From Amycolatopsis pithecellobii (GTDB lineage: Bacteria; Actinomycetota; Actinomycetes; Mycobacteriales; Pseudonocardiaceae): a stretch of DNA of 64,000 nt. The translations under genes were made by a program, and so were the position numbers. The stretch is from NCBI RefSeq assembly GCF_009707865.1, contig NZ_WMBA01000018.1, positions 49,558 to 113,557 of the forward strand, in the 5' to 3' direction. Below are positions 1 to 7,617 of this stretch, in pieces. Numbering within the stretch: the first letter of the stretch is position 1; the number at the start of each line of letters is the position of its first letter. The notes under the pieces are model-generated. The model was not told the origin of the DNA, did not search any database, and worked only from the letters and a program-made list of their open reading frames with translations.

Positions 1-336
1 GATCAGTTTCGCGGCGAGCAGCCGGGTCCGGCCGACCGGCCGGACGAGCAGGTACCGCAGCGTGCCGCCGGCGGCTTCCCCGGCGACCGAGTCCCCGGCG
101 ACGACCGCGACGGCGATCGGCAGGAACAGCGGCAGGACCAGGGCGAGCGCGGCGGCGGGATACAGCGAGCCGTCGTTCACCACGGCCGACAGGAACGCGC
201 CGCCTTGCCCTGGCGGCGGCGGAAAATCCGCGGTCGCCAGGAACACCGCGACGATCGCGGGCAGCAGGCACAGCAGCGCCACGCTCGCCCAGATTCTTGG
301 CCGCAGCAGGAGTTTCCGCAGTTCCACGCCGATCAT
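1..336 (-). CDS. ABC-2 type permease, partial (cut by window edge)
   Basis: N-terminal 112 residues of a membrane permease that should pair with the ATPase encoded just upstream. The start ATG at 336 overlaps the ATPase stop codon in an ATGA arrangement, so the two are translationally coupled. A hydrophobic helix occupies roughly residues 16-34 (WASVALLCLLPAIVAVFLA) and a second roughly 58-80. Between them is a short proline-rich extracellular loop. Residues 80-112 carry the cytoplasmic GDSVAGEAAGGTLRYLLVRP segment typical of ABC-2 exporters, where the reading continues off the window. The substrate cannot be told from the sequence. Confidence 0.85.
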   Translation of the reverse strand, partial: MIGVELRKLLLRPRIWASVALLCLLPAIVAVFLATADFPPPPGQGGAFLSAVVNDGSLYPAAALALVLPLFLPIAVAVVAGDSVAGEAAGGTLRYLLVRPVGRTRLLAAKLI

Positions 337-1244
337 CGGGCCTCCCCGAAGCGGTCCGATCCGGGTCCGGTGGCGTCGATGACGACTTGTTCCAGCGTCC
401 GTCGTTCGGCGCGGATCGACCGTACGCGCACTCCGGCTCCGACGAGGCGAGCGTTCAGTGCCGCCGGATCGTCGTGCCGGATGACCAGCCGGTCGCCGTC
501 GCGGGACTCGAGCTGCCCGTCCAGGACGGCGACGGCGTGGGCCGCGTCCGGCGTCGCGACGAGGACCCGCCCGGTCGCCGCACGTAGCACGGTGAGGTCG
601 TTCTCGATCACGAGGCGGCCGCGATCGACGATCCCGACCCGCGTGCACAGCTGCTCGATTTCGGCCAGCAGATGGCTGGACAAGAACACGGTGGTCCCAT
701 CCTGGTTCAGCGCGGTGAGCAGTTCGCGGATCTCCTTGATGCCCTGGGGATCCAGGCCGTTCGTCGGCTCGTCGAGGATGAGCAGGCGGGGCCGGCTGAG
801 CAGGGCGCCGGCGAGCCCGAGCCGCTGCCGCATACCCAGCGAATAGGTCTTCACCGGGCGCTGATCGACCGTGGCCAGCCCGACGCGTTCGAGCGCCTCG
901 CCGATGCGGCGGCGCCGGGTCCGCCGGTCACCGCGCGGTCCGGCGGCGTCGAGCAACGCGAGGTTGCGCCGCCCGGACAGATGTCCGTACGCGCCGGGGC
1001 CCTCCATCAGCGCGCCGACGTCCGGGAGGACCTCGGCGATCCGTTTCGGGACGGGCCTGCCCAGCACCTCGATGTCGCCGCTGGTGGCGTACACCAGGCC
1101 GAGCACCATGCGCACCAAGGTCGTCTTGCCTGAGCCGTTCGGCCCGAGGAGGCCGTAGCGGTCGCCCTCGCCGACGTGCAGATCGACGGCGTCGACGGCC
1201 GGCGTGTGGCCGAACCGTTTGGTCAGCGCGTGCGTGACGATCAT
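333..1244 (-). CDS. ABC transporter ATP-binding protein
   Basis: 303-residue ATPase of an ABC-2-type exporter. Walker A GPNGSGKT lies at residues 34-41, the signature is a YSLGMRQ variant at 134-140, Walker B LLILDEP at 154-160 and the switch histidine in SSHL at 191. A C-terminal tail of about 80 residues is typical of drug or peptide export ATPases. I chose the ATG at 1244 because it overlaps the stop of the upstream gene (ATGA) and begins the standard MIVTHALTKRFG ABC opening. The open frame continues upstream to 1910, but that stretch lies antisense-like within the neighbour. The product works with the permease at 1-336. Substrate is unknown. Confidence 0.93.
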   Translation of the reverse strand: MIVTHALTKRFGHTPAVDAVDLHVGEGDRYGLLGPNGSGKTTLVRMVLGLVYATSGDIEVLGRPVPKRIAEVLPDVGALMEGPGAYGHLSGRRNLALLDAAGPRGDRRTRRRRIGEALERVGLATVDQRPVKTYSLGMRQRLGLAGALLSRPRLLILDEPTNGLDPQGIKEIRELLTALNQDGTTVFLSSHLLAEIEQLCTRVGIVDRGRLVIENDLTVLRAATGRVLVATPDAAHAVAVLDGQLESRDGDRLVIRHDDPAALNARLVGAGVRVRSIRAERRTLEQVVIDATGPGSDRFGEAR

Positions 1245-2362
1245 CGGCTGCTCCTGCCCGGACGGGAGAGTTCGTCGCCGGCGGCCTGTAACACCGGGGG
1301 CGTGACCAGGCCGGCCAGCAGATAGCCCCTGCGCGCACCATACGGTTGCACGATCGCGAGCGAGAGTGGCGCGATGGACAGGAACACCCCGGTGCCGCCC
1401 GCCAGCTTGACGGTCGCTCCGCCCGCCTTGGCCGCCGAGTCGGCCGCGGACCGGGCGATATCGGCACGCACGGCGGCGACGGCGAACGTGGTGAGGCCCG
1501 CACCGTACAACGCGGCGCCCTGGACACCGGCGACGTTCGCCGCCCGCATGACGCGGCCGTCGAGCGTCGCGGGCAAGCGGGCCCGGCCCAGTGTTCCCAG
1601 TGCGCTCGCGATGTCCGGGGCGTCGGTGACGCTGTATCCGGTGCCCGGCGCGGGCTGTGGCGCGGTGACCAGGGGAGCGGTCTGGTCGACCTCGTCGAAC
1701 TCGGTGACCAGACCCGGCGCGTGCTGCCCGCGTGCCGTCACTTCGACGCGGACCGGCAGGCCGGTGACCGGGTCCGCCCAGACGTCGACCTGGCCGATGG
1801 TGGTGTCCGGGTCGTCGGGGTCGACTCGCAACCCCGACGCCGTGATCCCCGCGACGCGCCGGGGAGGCAACGTGGTCACGGCCTGCGCGGGCGCGGACTG
1901 CAGGAGCCACCGGGCAAGCTCCGGCGGCAGCAGATCACTCGCGCGAGGCAGGCGGACGGTCGGCGGGCCCCGAAGCTCGACGAGCGCGTTCGCGCTGTAG
2001 TCCCACGTGTACTCGCCCTCGGGCAGGCGGTAGATGTCGTGCTCGCCGGCGGTCGTGAGCACGGCGACGCGGTACCGGTCGGGACCGGCGTACCAGGCGC
2101 GCATGCTCGTCGTGCCGGAGAACAATGCCGAGACGTCGGCCAGGTTCGGCAGCTCCGGCAGCCCGAGCGACCCGGTGCTCTGCGCATGCCCTTGGTAGGG
2201 CGCGGTCACCGACCGCAGTACCAGCTCACGCAACCGCCCGGGATCGAGGGACTGCGTGGGCGGCCGCACCGCGTCCACGAGCAGCGGCGCGGCCACCAGC
2301 AAGGCGGCCGCGACCGCCACCACCGCCCACCGGCGCTGTTTCGCCTGCTGCATCACCGACAA
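1241..2362 (-). CDS. Membrane-anchored LolA/RseB-like protein
   Basis: 373-residue protein with a membrane helix at about residues 12-29, an exported beta-rich domain (about 35-240) and a second hydrophobic stretch near 320-345. The segment around residues 95-130 (YRVAVLTTAGEHDIYRLPEGEYTWDY) and the region with GLPVRVEV resemble the LolA/RseB fold seen in actinobacterial sigma-E-regulator-like proteins. No enzyme motif is visible. It starts 10 bases after the lactate-permease-like gene and its stop overlaps the ATPase start, so it is part of a three-gene module with the ABC transporter. It may present a ligand or sense envelope state. That role is inferred from fold and linkage. Confidence 0.7.
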   Translation of the reverse strand: MSVMQQAKQRRWAVVAVAAALLVAAPLLVDAVRPPTQSLDPGRLRELVLRSVTAPYQGHAQSTGSLGLPELPNLADVSALFSGTTSMRAWYAGPDRYRVAVLTTAGEHDIYRLPEGEYTWDYSANALVELRGPPTVRLPRASDLLPPELARWLLQSAPAQAVTTLPPRRVAGITASGLRVDPDDPDTTIGQVDVWADPVTGLPVRVEVTARGQHAPGLVTEFDEVDQTAPLVTAPQPAPGTGYSVTDAPDIASALGTLGRARLPATLDGRVMRAANVAGVQGAALYGAGLTTFAVAAVRADIARSAADSAAKAGGATVKLAGGTGVFLSIAPLSLAIVQPYGARRGYLLAGLVTPPVLQAAGDELSRPGRSSR

Positions 2363-2372
2363 AGCAGGCCGA

Positions 2373-3992
2373 TCAGATTTGCATGGAGTTCGGGAGCAGG
2401 AAGTAGAACAGCGCCCCGATCCCGATCAGATACACCAGGATCACCAGTGTCCAGCCCATGTTGTGGCGGATGACATGTCCTTCCTGACGCACGAGGCTGG
2501 TCGTGGCCACCCCGACGCTGGCCGTCTGGGGCGCGACGGGTTTGCCGACCTCCGAGCCCACCGAGTTCAGTGCCGGGAACAGCAGGACGGGGGCACCGAG
2601 CAGCCGGCCCACCGTGGCCTGGAACTGGCCGAACACCGCGTTGGCCGAGGTGTTGCTCCCGGACAGCGCGACGGCGATCCAGCCGAGGATCGGCGCCAGC
2701 ACGATGAACGCGGTGCCGACCTTCGAGAAGCCGTTGGCCATCGAGTTCGCCATGCCGGAGAAGTTGAACACCTGCGCCAGCCCGAAGATCAGCGGCCCGA
2801 CGAGCAGTGCGCCCCACGTCTGCCGGAAGGTGTGGCTGAACACCTCGCGCAGCTGCTCGCGGCGGGGCCGCAGGTACGCGGCGATGAGCAGCCAGCTCAC
2901 CAGGATGGCGGTGCCGGCGATGAACGGCGCGAAGCTCCACGTGGTGCTCGTCGTCTTACCGGTCAGCGAGGAGATCGCGGAGATCTTGGGCGCGAAGGGG
3001 ATGTAGTTCGGAAGCGGTGACCACGGTCCGGTCCACGCGACCACGACCGCCACCAGGATCCCGAACGGGATCAGGCCCCGGGCCGCGCCGCTCGAGGGTG
3101 CCCTCGTCGCGCCGGGGGCGCTTCGCGGTACCTCCATCTCCGTCGGGGTGAGTTCGCGGCCCCCGAAGCCGAGCTGCACGGAGGGTCGCCAGAACCGCAG
3201 CAGGATCAGCAGCGCGCCGAAGCACACCAGGGAACCGATGATGTCGGGGAGGTACGGGCCGAGCCACTGCGACGTCGGGTACTGGCCGGCGATGTAGCCG
3301 AACGACCCCACGATCGCCAGCGGCCAGCCGGTGCGGAAGCCGCGCCGCCCGGCGACGAGGTAGATCAGCAGCCACGGTGGGGCCAGCGCGAGCACGGCGA
3401 CGATCTTGCCGATCGCGGCGGACAGGCTGAGCAGCGGCAGGCTGGTCACCGCGGCGAGCCCGATCACCGGCGCGCCGAGAGCCCCGTAGGACACCGGCGC
3501 GTTGTTGGCCAGCGCGGCCACCCGCACCGCGGCCAGGTCCGCGATGCCGAACCCGATCAGCAGCGGCGCGACCACGGCCCACGGGTAGCCGAACCCCACG
3601 AGGCCTTCCATCAGCGCGCCGAACGCCCAGGCGATGAGGATCGTCTGCACCCGGATGTCGCCGGTCGCCTGACTCACCAGCCACCGCTTGAACCCGTCGA
3701 ACGCGCCGGTCACCACGAGCGTGTGGTAGATGATCACCCCCCAGAACACGATCCAGTTGATCGACCAGAATCCGGTCGCCGCGCCGAGCCCGTACGCGGT
3801 GAAGGCGTCTTTGGCCGGCGTGTGCCAGATGAAGATGGCCTCGACCAGGGTGACGATGGCGCCGATGATCACCGCCTGCCACGCCGAGAGCCGCACCACC
3901 GCCAGCACTACGAGCAGGACCGCAACAGGTACCAGGGCCAGCAACGTACTACCCAGCACGCTGTGCACAGGATCGAGGATCTGAGTGAACAT
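2373..3992 (-). CDS. lctP: L-lactate permease family transporter
   Basis: 539-residue polytopic membrane protein of the LctP family, with about 12-14 hydrophobic segments from residue 17 on. Family hallmarks are visible in WAFGALMEGLVGFGYPWAVVAPLLIG (starting near residue 123), the NNAPVSYGALGAPVIGL segment, and near the C terminus the GSNTSANAVFGQFQ and NSVGSEVGKPVAPQ motifs. Known members import lactate or glycolate by proton symport. It lies 98 bases downstream of the FAD monooxygenase gene on the same strand, so it may carry a hydroxy acid or oxo acid made or used by that pathway. Substrate is inferred by family only. Confidence 0.9.
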   Translation of the reverse strand: MFTQILDPVHSVLGSTLLALVPVAVLLVVLAVVRLSAWQAVIIGAIVTLVEAIFIWHTPAKDAFTAYGLGAATGFWSINWIVFWGVIIYHTLVVTGAFDGFKRWLVSQATGDIRVQTILIAWAFGALMEGLVGFGYPWAVVAPLLIGFGIADLAAVRVAALANNAPVSYGALGAPVIGLAAVTSLPLLSLSAAIGKIVAVLALAPPWLLIYLVAGRRGFRTGWPLAIVGSFGYIAGQYPTSQWLGPYLPDIIGSLVCFGALLILLRFWRPSVQLGFGGRELTPTEMEVPRSAPGATRAPSSGAARGLIPFGILVAVVVAWTGPWSPLPNYIPFAPKISAISSLTGKTTSTTWSFAPFIAGTAILVSWLLIAAYLRPRREQLREVFSHTFRQTWGALLVGPLIFGLAQVFNFSGMANSMANGFSKVGTAFIVLAPILGWIAVALSGSNTSANAVFGQFQATVGRLLGAPVLLFPALNSVGSEVGKPVAPQTASVGVATTSLVRQEGHVIRHNMGWTLVILVYLIGIGALFYFLLPNSMQI

Positions 3993-4090
3993 CCCGCATC
4001 ACCTCGCGTCACGATGAGAGTCACCGGGCTACCCGAAAGTGTTGCTGCTCACACAGTAAACCTCCAGGTGGTTGGCGGGCAGCACTGTGT

Positions 4091-5554
4091 TCAGGCGCGC
4101 TTCGCGAACCAGCGGTCGATCTCGGCGCGGTCGAGGGACCCGGCGGCTGCCGCGGCGATGTGGCCGTCAGGGCGGAGCAGCACCGCGTCGAACCCGGTCA
4201 GCGAGTCCGGCATCCGGCGCAGCGGCTCCGCGCGCACCTGGTCCGGCAGTTCGTCGGGCCGTTCTCCGGTGGTGAGGAGCAGGAACCGCTGTTCGCGCAG
4301 CCGGTGGAAAAGCGGGACCCCGTCGTCGAGAACGAAATCCCGCAGCCGCCGCCCGACGACCGGCGGAGCGGCCGGGGACGCCGGGAGGTAACGGGCGGAG
4401 ATACCGGACAGGTTCTCGGCCAGCAGCCGGTTGACGTCGGGGACCGGGATGAGCTCACCCTCGATCATGCGCTTGAGGGCGAGCATCTCGGGGGAGAACT
4501 CGAACTGCACGGCGCACTGCCGGCGTACGTCATCGAGCAGGCGCTCGATCTCGGGACGGCGTTCCGCCTCGTAGCTGTCGAGCAGGTCCGCCGCGCCCCA
4601 GCCGCGTACGGTCGCGGCGAGTTTCCAGCCGAGGTTGAACGCATCCTGCAGGCAGAAGTTCATGCCCACGCCCGAGGCCGGGTAGTGCACCCGGACCGAT
4701 TCGCCGACCAGCAGCACACGCCGGTCCCGCATCGCGGCGGCCTGGAACATCGCGTTGTGAAACCGCGAGATCTTCGCCGATTCGATGCCGAAGTCGCGGC
4801 CGTAGATCCGCCGCAGCATGTGCTTGGCCTGCTCCAGTGTGACCGGCACGTCCCGGCCCTCGTACGAGGCGACGGCATCGATCAGGCCGAACCGCGTCAC
4901 GCCCTTGCGGAGCGGGTACGCGAGTCCCCACCCGTTGAGATCGTTCGTGACGGTCACCGGGTCGGGGAAGGGAAAATCGAGTTCGGCGTCGACGTTGACG
5001 GCCGTGCGATCGGCTTCCTGGCCGTGCCACCCGATACCGGCCGCGCGGCGGATGGTGCTGTTCGCTCCGTCCGCACCCACCACATACCGGGCCTCGATGG
5101 TCGCCGGACCCCCGGTCTGCTCCACCTCGACCCGCACGTGGTCGTCGTGCTGGGTCAGGCCGGTGACGGCGGCCAGCCGCACGATGCGCGCCCCGAGTTC
5201 GGTGGCGCGGGCCGCCAGGATCCGTTCGACCTCCATCTGCGCGAACATCAGTACGTAGGGGAACGTGCTGTCGATCCGGTCGAAGCGGACGCCGTGAAAA
5301 CCGGCCCAGATGCCGACCGTGGCCCGTGGGTCCTCGTGCAGTTCGAAGGCCCTCGTCAGTACCGGGTCGGCCAGGCCGCGGGAGTCGAAGATTTCGAGGA
5401 CCCGCGAGGCGAGTGTCCCGGCCCTGGGCAGCGCCGGCTCGCCGCGCCGCTCGAGTACGACGACGTCGGCACCCGCGAGGGCGAGCTCGGTGGCGACCAT
5501 GAGTCCGGACGGGCCGGCGCCGACGACGGCCACGTCACACTGCGCGGGGATCAT
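4091..5554 (-). CDS. FAD-dependent aromatic monooxygenase (PheA/TfdB-MhpA type)
   Basis: 487-residue flavin monooxygenase that should hydroxylate a phenolic ring using NADPH and oxygen. The dinucleotide fold VGAGPSGLMVATEL is at the N terminus, the DG motif YVVGADGANSTIRRAAG near residues 160-176, and the third FAD motif near 285-315 ends GVGMNFCLQDAFNLGWKLA. In that motif the usual GDAAH reads GESVR, so the family's aspartate is glutamate here. A thioredoxin-like C-terminal domain ends LLRPDGHIAAAAAG. The start at 5554 is preceded by GAGGAG six bases away. An upstream in-frame ATG at 5593 lacks a ribosome site. Next to FAH and VOC genes it fits a meta-cleavage pathway. Substrate unknown. Confidence 0.9.
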   Translation of the reverse strand: MIPAQCDVAVVGAGPSGLMVATELALAGADVVVLERRGEPALPRAGTLASRVLEIFDSRGLADPVLTRAFELHEDPRATVGIWAGFHGVRFDRIDSTFPYVLMFAQMEVERILAARATELGARIVRLAAVTGLTQHDDHVRVEVEQTGGPATIEARYVVGADGANSTIRRAAGIGWHGQEADRTAVNVDAELDFPFPDPVTVTNDLNGWGLAYPLRKGVTRFGLIDAVASYEGRDVPVTLEQAKHMLRRIYGRDFGIESAKISRFHNAMFQAAAMRDRRVLLVGESVRVHYPASGVGMNFCLQDAFNLGWKLAATVRGWGAADLLDSYEAERRPEIERLLDDVRRQCAVQFEFSPEMLALKRMIEGELIPVPDVNRLLAENLSGISARYLPASPAAPPVVGRRLRDFVLDDGVPLFHRLREQRFLLLTTGERPDELPDQVRAEPLRRMPDSLTGFDAVLLRPDGHIAAAAAGSLDRAEIDRWFAKRA

Positions 5555-5600
5555 GAAGGTCTCCTCGGGGTCAGTACCGTCCACAGTGGCCATTTCGGGG

Positions 5601-6536
5601 TCACGGCCGTGGTGCGTCGCGAGGCCGCAAGGGCAGCACCGCGGCGGGTTTCGTGACCGTGTTGCGCAACTCGCCGAGGCCCTCGATCGCGGCGATGACT
5701 TCGTCACCCGGTTTCAGCCAGGGATAAGTGGCGGCGTCGTGACTGCGGGACAGTTCCAGGATGCAGCCGGTGCCGCAGGTGCCCGAACCGATGACGTCAC
5801 CGGGCCGGACCTCCGTACCGCGCGAGGCGTAGGCGATCATCTCGCCGAACGACCAGTACACATCGGACCACCGGGCGCGGGAGTAGCGGACACCGTTGAC
5901 GCTGCAGGTCATTTCCAGCCGATAGCCGTTGCCCTCACGGAAGTCGGCGATCTCCTCGGGCGTGACGAAGTAGGGGCCGAGGCTGGTGGCGGTGTCCTTG
6001 CCCTTCACGGGGCCCATCGACAGTTTCATCTCGCGCTGCTGGACATCGCGGCCGCTCCAGTCGTTGAGCACGCAGTAGCCGGCGATCAGCTGATCGGCTT
6101 CCCGCGCCGACAGATCATGCCCGCCGCGTCCCACCACGGCGGCGACTTCGAGCTCGAAGTCGAAACAGTCCGCTCCCGGGGTCATCGCCACGGGTCCGCT
6201 GCCGATCACGGCGTAGGGGTTGGAGAAGTAGAACACCGGAAGCTCGTACCAGTCCGGCTCCATCTCCAGTCCCCGCCAGGCGCGTCCGGCACGGACATGT
6301 TGCTCGAAGGCGTAGAAGTCGCGCACGGTCGGTGGCGTGGCGATCGGCGACAGCGGAACCACGCCGGCCAGGGCCACGGCGGCGCCGCCGCGTAGGGCTG
6401 CCGCGCCCGCATCGTGCAACTCGCCGGCTTCGATGAGCGGAAGCAGATCTGTCGCGCCCTCGACGACACGCACGCTTTCCCCGTCCACCACACCGACCCG
6501 GACAGCGGAACCGTCTGCGTAACGGACGAACTTCAT
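5601..6536 (-). CDS. Fumarylacetoacetate hydrolase family protein
   Basis: 311-residue FAH-family hydrolase. The metal-binding core is visible as CFDFELEVAAVVGRGG (the ExE pair, about residues 121-136) and NDWSGRDVQQRE (about 158-169), followed by GPVKGKDTATSLGP. Members cleave carbon-carbon bonds in acylpyruvates or hydrate and decarboxylate meta-cleavage products. The gene overlaps the VOC gene by four bases and is followed after 46 bases by the FAD monooxygenase, so the three form one pathway unit. It is a paralogue of the FAH protein at 34387-35334, which shares the same motif order and length. Confidence 0.92.
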   Translation of the reverse strand: MKFVRYADGSAVRVGVVDGESVRVVEGATDLLPLIEAGELHDAGAAALRGGAAVALAGVVPLSPIATPPTVRDFYAFEQHVRAGRAWRGLEMEPDWYELPVFYFSNPYAVIGSGPVAMTPGADCFDFELEVAAVVGRGGHDLSAREADQLIAGYCVLNDWSGRDVQQREMKLSMGPVKGKDTATSLGPYFVTPEEIADFREGNGYRLEMTCSVNGVRYSRARWSDVYWSFGEMIAYASRGTEVRPGDVIGSGTCGTGCILELSRSHDAATYPWLKPGDEVIAAIEGLGELRNTVTKPAAVLPLRPRDAPRP

Positions 6537-7111
6537 GGCCGTGTCCCCTCGCTCATGACCGTGTCACCGGCGATGCCCTGCTCTTGCGTCCAGGCGCGGT
6601 AGCTCTCCTCGGTGAAACCCGCTGCCCCGTTGCGTTCGACCGAAGCCCGGACAGCCTGCAAGAGCTCTTCCGGATCGGTCTCGATGTCGATGTGCTCGAC
6701 GAACGGCTGACGCGCCAGGAGCCCGGTCTGCCAGTACACCTCACACCGGTTGCCCTCGGGGTCGAAGAAGTAGACGCCGATGGCGTTGCCGTGCGAGACA
6801 ATCATGTCGAGCCGGACGTCATGTTCGCGGAACCGGCGGTAGAAGCCGAGCACGTCTTCGAACCGCTCGCACCGGAAGGACACCTGCTGGATGAGCTTGG
6901 CCTCCGCCGGCACGTTCCGGCCTTCGGCCAGCAGCAGCTCGTGGTGTTCGGTATCCGGCCGTGCGGACAGGAACCAGATGCCGAGCCGCTCGTCGTGATC
7001 GGTGACCGTGAGGCCGAGGATCTCCGTGTAGAAGGCCAGTTGGCGGTTCAGATCGTGGCAGCGAAGGCCGATGTGGCCCAGTTCCGCCACGGTGGGCCTT
7101 GGGGTGGTCAC
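6533..7111 (-). CDS. VOC-family protein, extradiol dioxygenase-like
   Basis: 192-residue protein of the vicinal oxygen chelate fold. Two beta-alpha-beta units are seen: residues 10-75 begin ELGHIGLRCHDLNRQLAFYTEILGL, and residues 76-145 end GVYFFDPEGNRCEVYW. His13 or a nearby histidine, the histidine in the HELLL stretch and the glutamate in CEVYW are the likely metal ligands. At this length it corresponds to a one-module enzyme rather than a full two-module type I extradiol dioxygenase. It is the first gene of the leftward unit with FAH and monooxygenase genes. A ring-cleaving role is inferred from that. A glyoxalase-type role cannot be excluded. Confidence 0.82.
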   Translation of the reverse strand: MTTPRPTVAELGHIGLRCHDLNRQLAFYTEILGLTVTDHDERLGIWFLSARPDTEHHELLLAEGRNVPAEAKLIQQVSFRCERFEDVLGFYRRFREHDVRLDMIVSHGNAIGVYFFDPEGNRCEVYWQTGLLARQPFVEHIDIETDPEELLQAVRASVERNGAAGFTEESYRAWTQEQGIAGDTVMSEGTRP

Positions 7112-7293
7112 ACCGCACCTCCGTGTTCTGTCCAGCAGACCATATTCTGGAACTTAATCCGCCGAACGGCCCCGCGTCAAACAGCGGCAACGATCTGGCA
7201 TGACCCTTGACATGGTCTGCGGTGCGGAATCTATTCTCTCGGTCAGAACCGCGCGGATAGGTGATTCCGGTCCGGCGAGCGCAAGGAGGCGCT
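7112..7293. promoter_or_regulatory. Divergent promoter with a split 9-bp inverted repeat
   Basis: This region separates the leftward VOC operon from the rightward symporter operon. GCAGACCAT at 7135-7143 is repeated exactly, inverted, as ATGGTCTGC at 7212-7220, 77 bases centre to centre. Outside the 9 bases the flanks are partly alike too. TTGACA at 7207-7212 and TATTCT at 7232-7237 (19-base spacer) form a plausible promoter for the rightward operon, and the right half-site lies on its spacer. The left half-site sits just upstream of the VOC gene start. One regulator could bind both halves and control both units. It is not encoded next door. Confidence 0.55.
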
Positions 7294-7617
7294 ATGACAT
7301 CCCCGACTTCGATGCCCTATGACGATGCCGCGATACGGCTCGCGGCCGAGCTGCGCAGGCGACGCCGGCGGCTGGTGGTGAAGCTCGGTCTGCCGTCACT
7401 GGCTTGTTACCTCACGTTCCTGGCCCTGATGGCGTTCGGCCAGGGGTTCCTGCGGGCCGGCATCCCGGGCGGGCTCAGCGTCGGCTGGGTCGTCGCGGCG
7501 GGAATCCTTCTCCTGCCCTGGATTGTGTGCGCCCTGTTCGCCCGCGGCGCGCGGCGCACCCTGGACAGCCTGCGCGCCGGTGAGGCCGTCGCGGCCCGCG
7601 AGGCGGTGCGCCGATGA
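7294..7617 (+). CDS. DUF485 family membrane protein
   Basis: 107-residue protein with two transmembrane helices (about residues 33-57 and 68-90) and an arginine-rich stretch before the first (LRRRRRRLVVKLGLPSLACYL), the DUF485 pattern. DUF485 proteins are almost always encoded directly before a sodium/solute symporter of the acetate-permease type, as here, and probably act as its accessory subunit. The ATG at 7294 follows AAGGAGG with proper spacing. An in-frame GTG at 7261 has no such site. The stop overlaps the symporter start (ATGA), so the two are coupled. First gene of a six-gene operon. Confidence 0.9.
   Translation: MTSPTSMPYDDAAIRLAAELRRRRRRLVVKLGLPSLACYLTFLALMAFGQGFLRAGIPGGLSVGWVVAAGILLLPWIVCALFARGARRTLDSLRAGEAVAAREAVRR

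Noticed and set aside
5555..5593. Longer start for the FAD monooxygenase
   Set aside because: The extra 13 residues lack similarity and a ribosome site; GAGGAG precedes the inner ATG.
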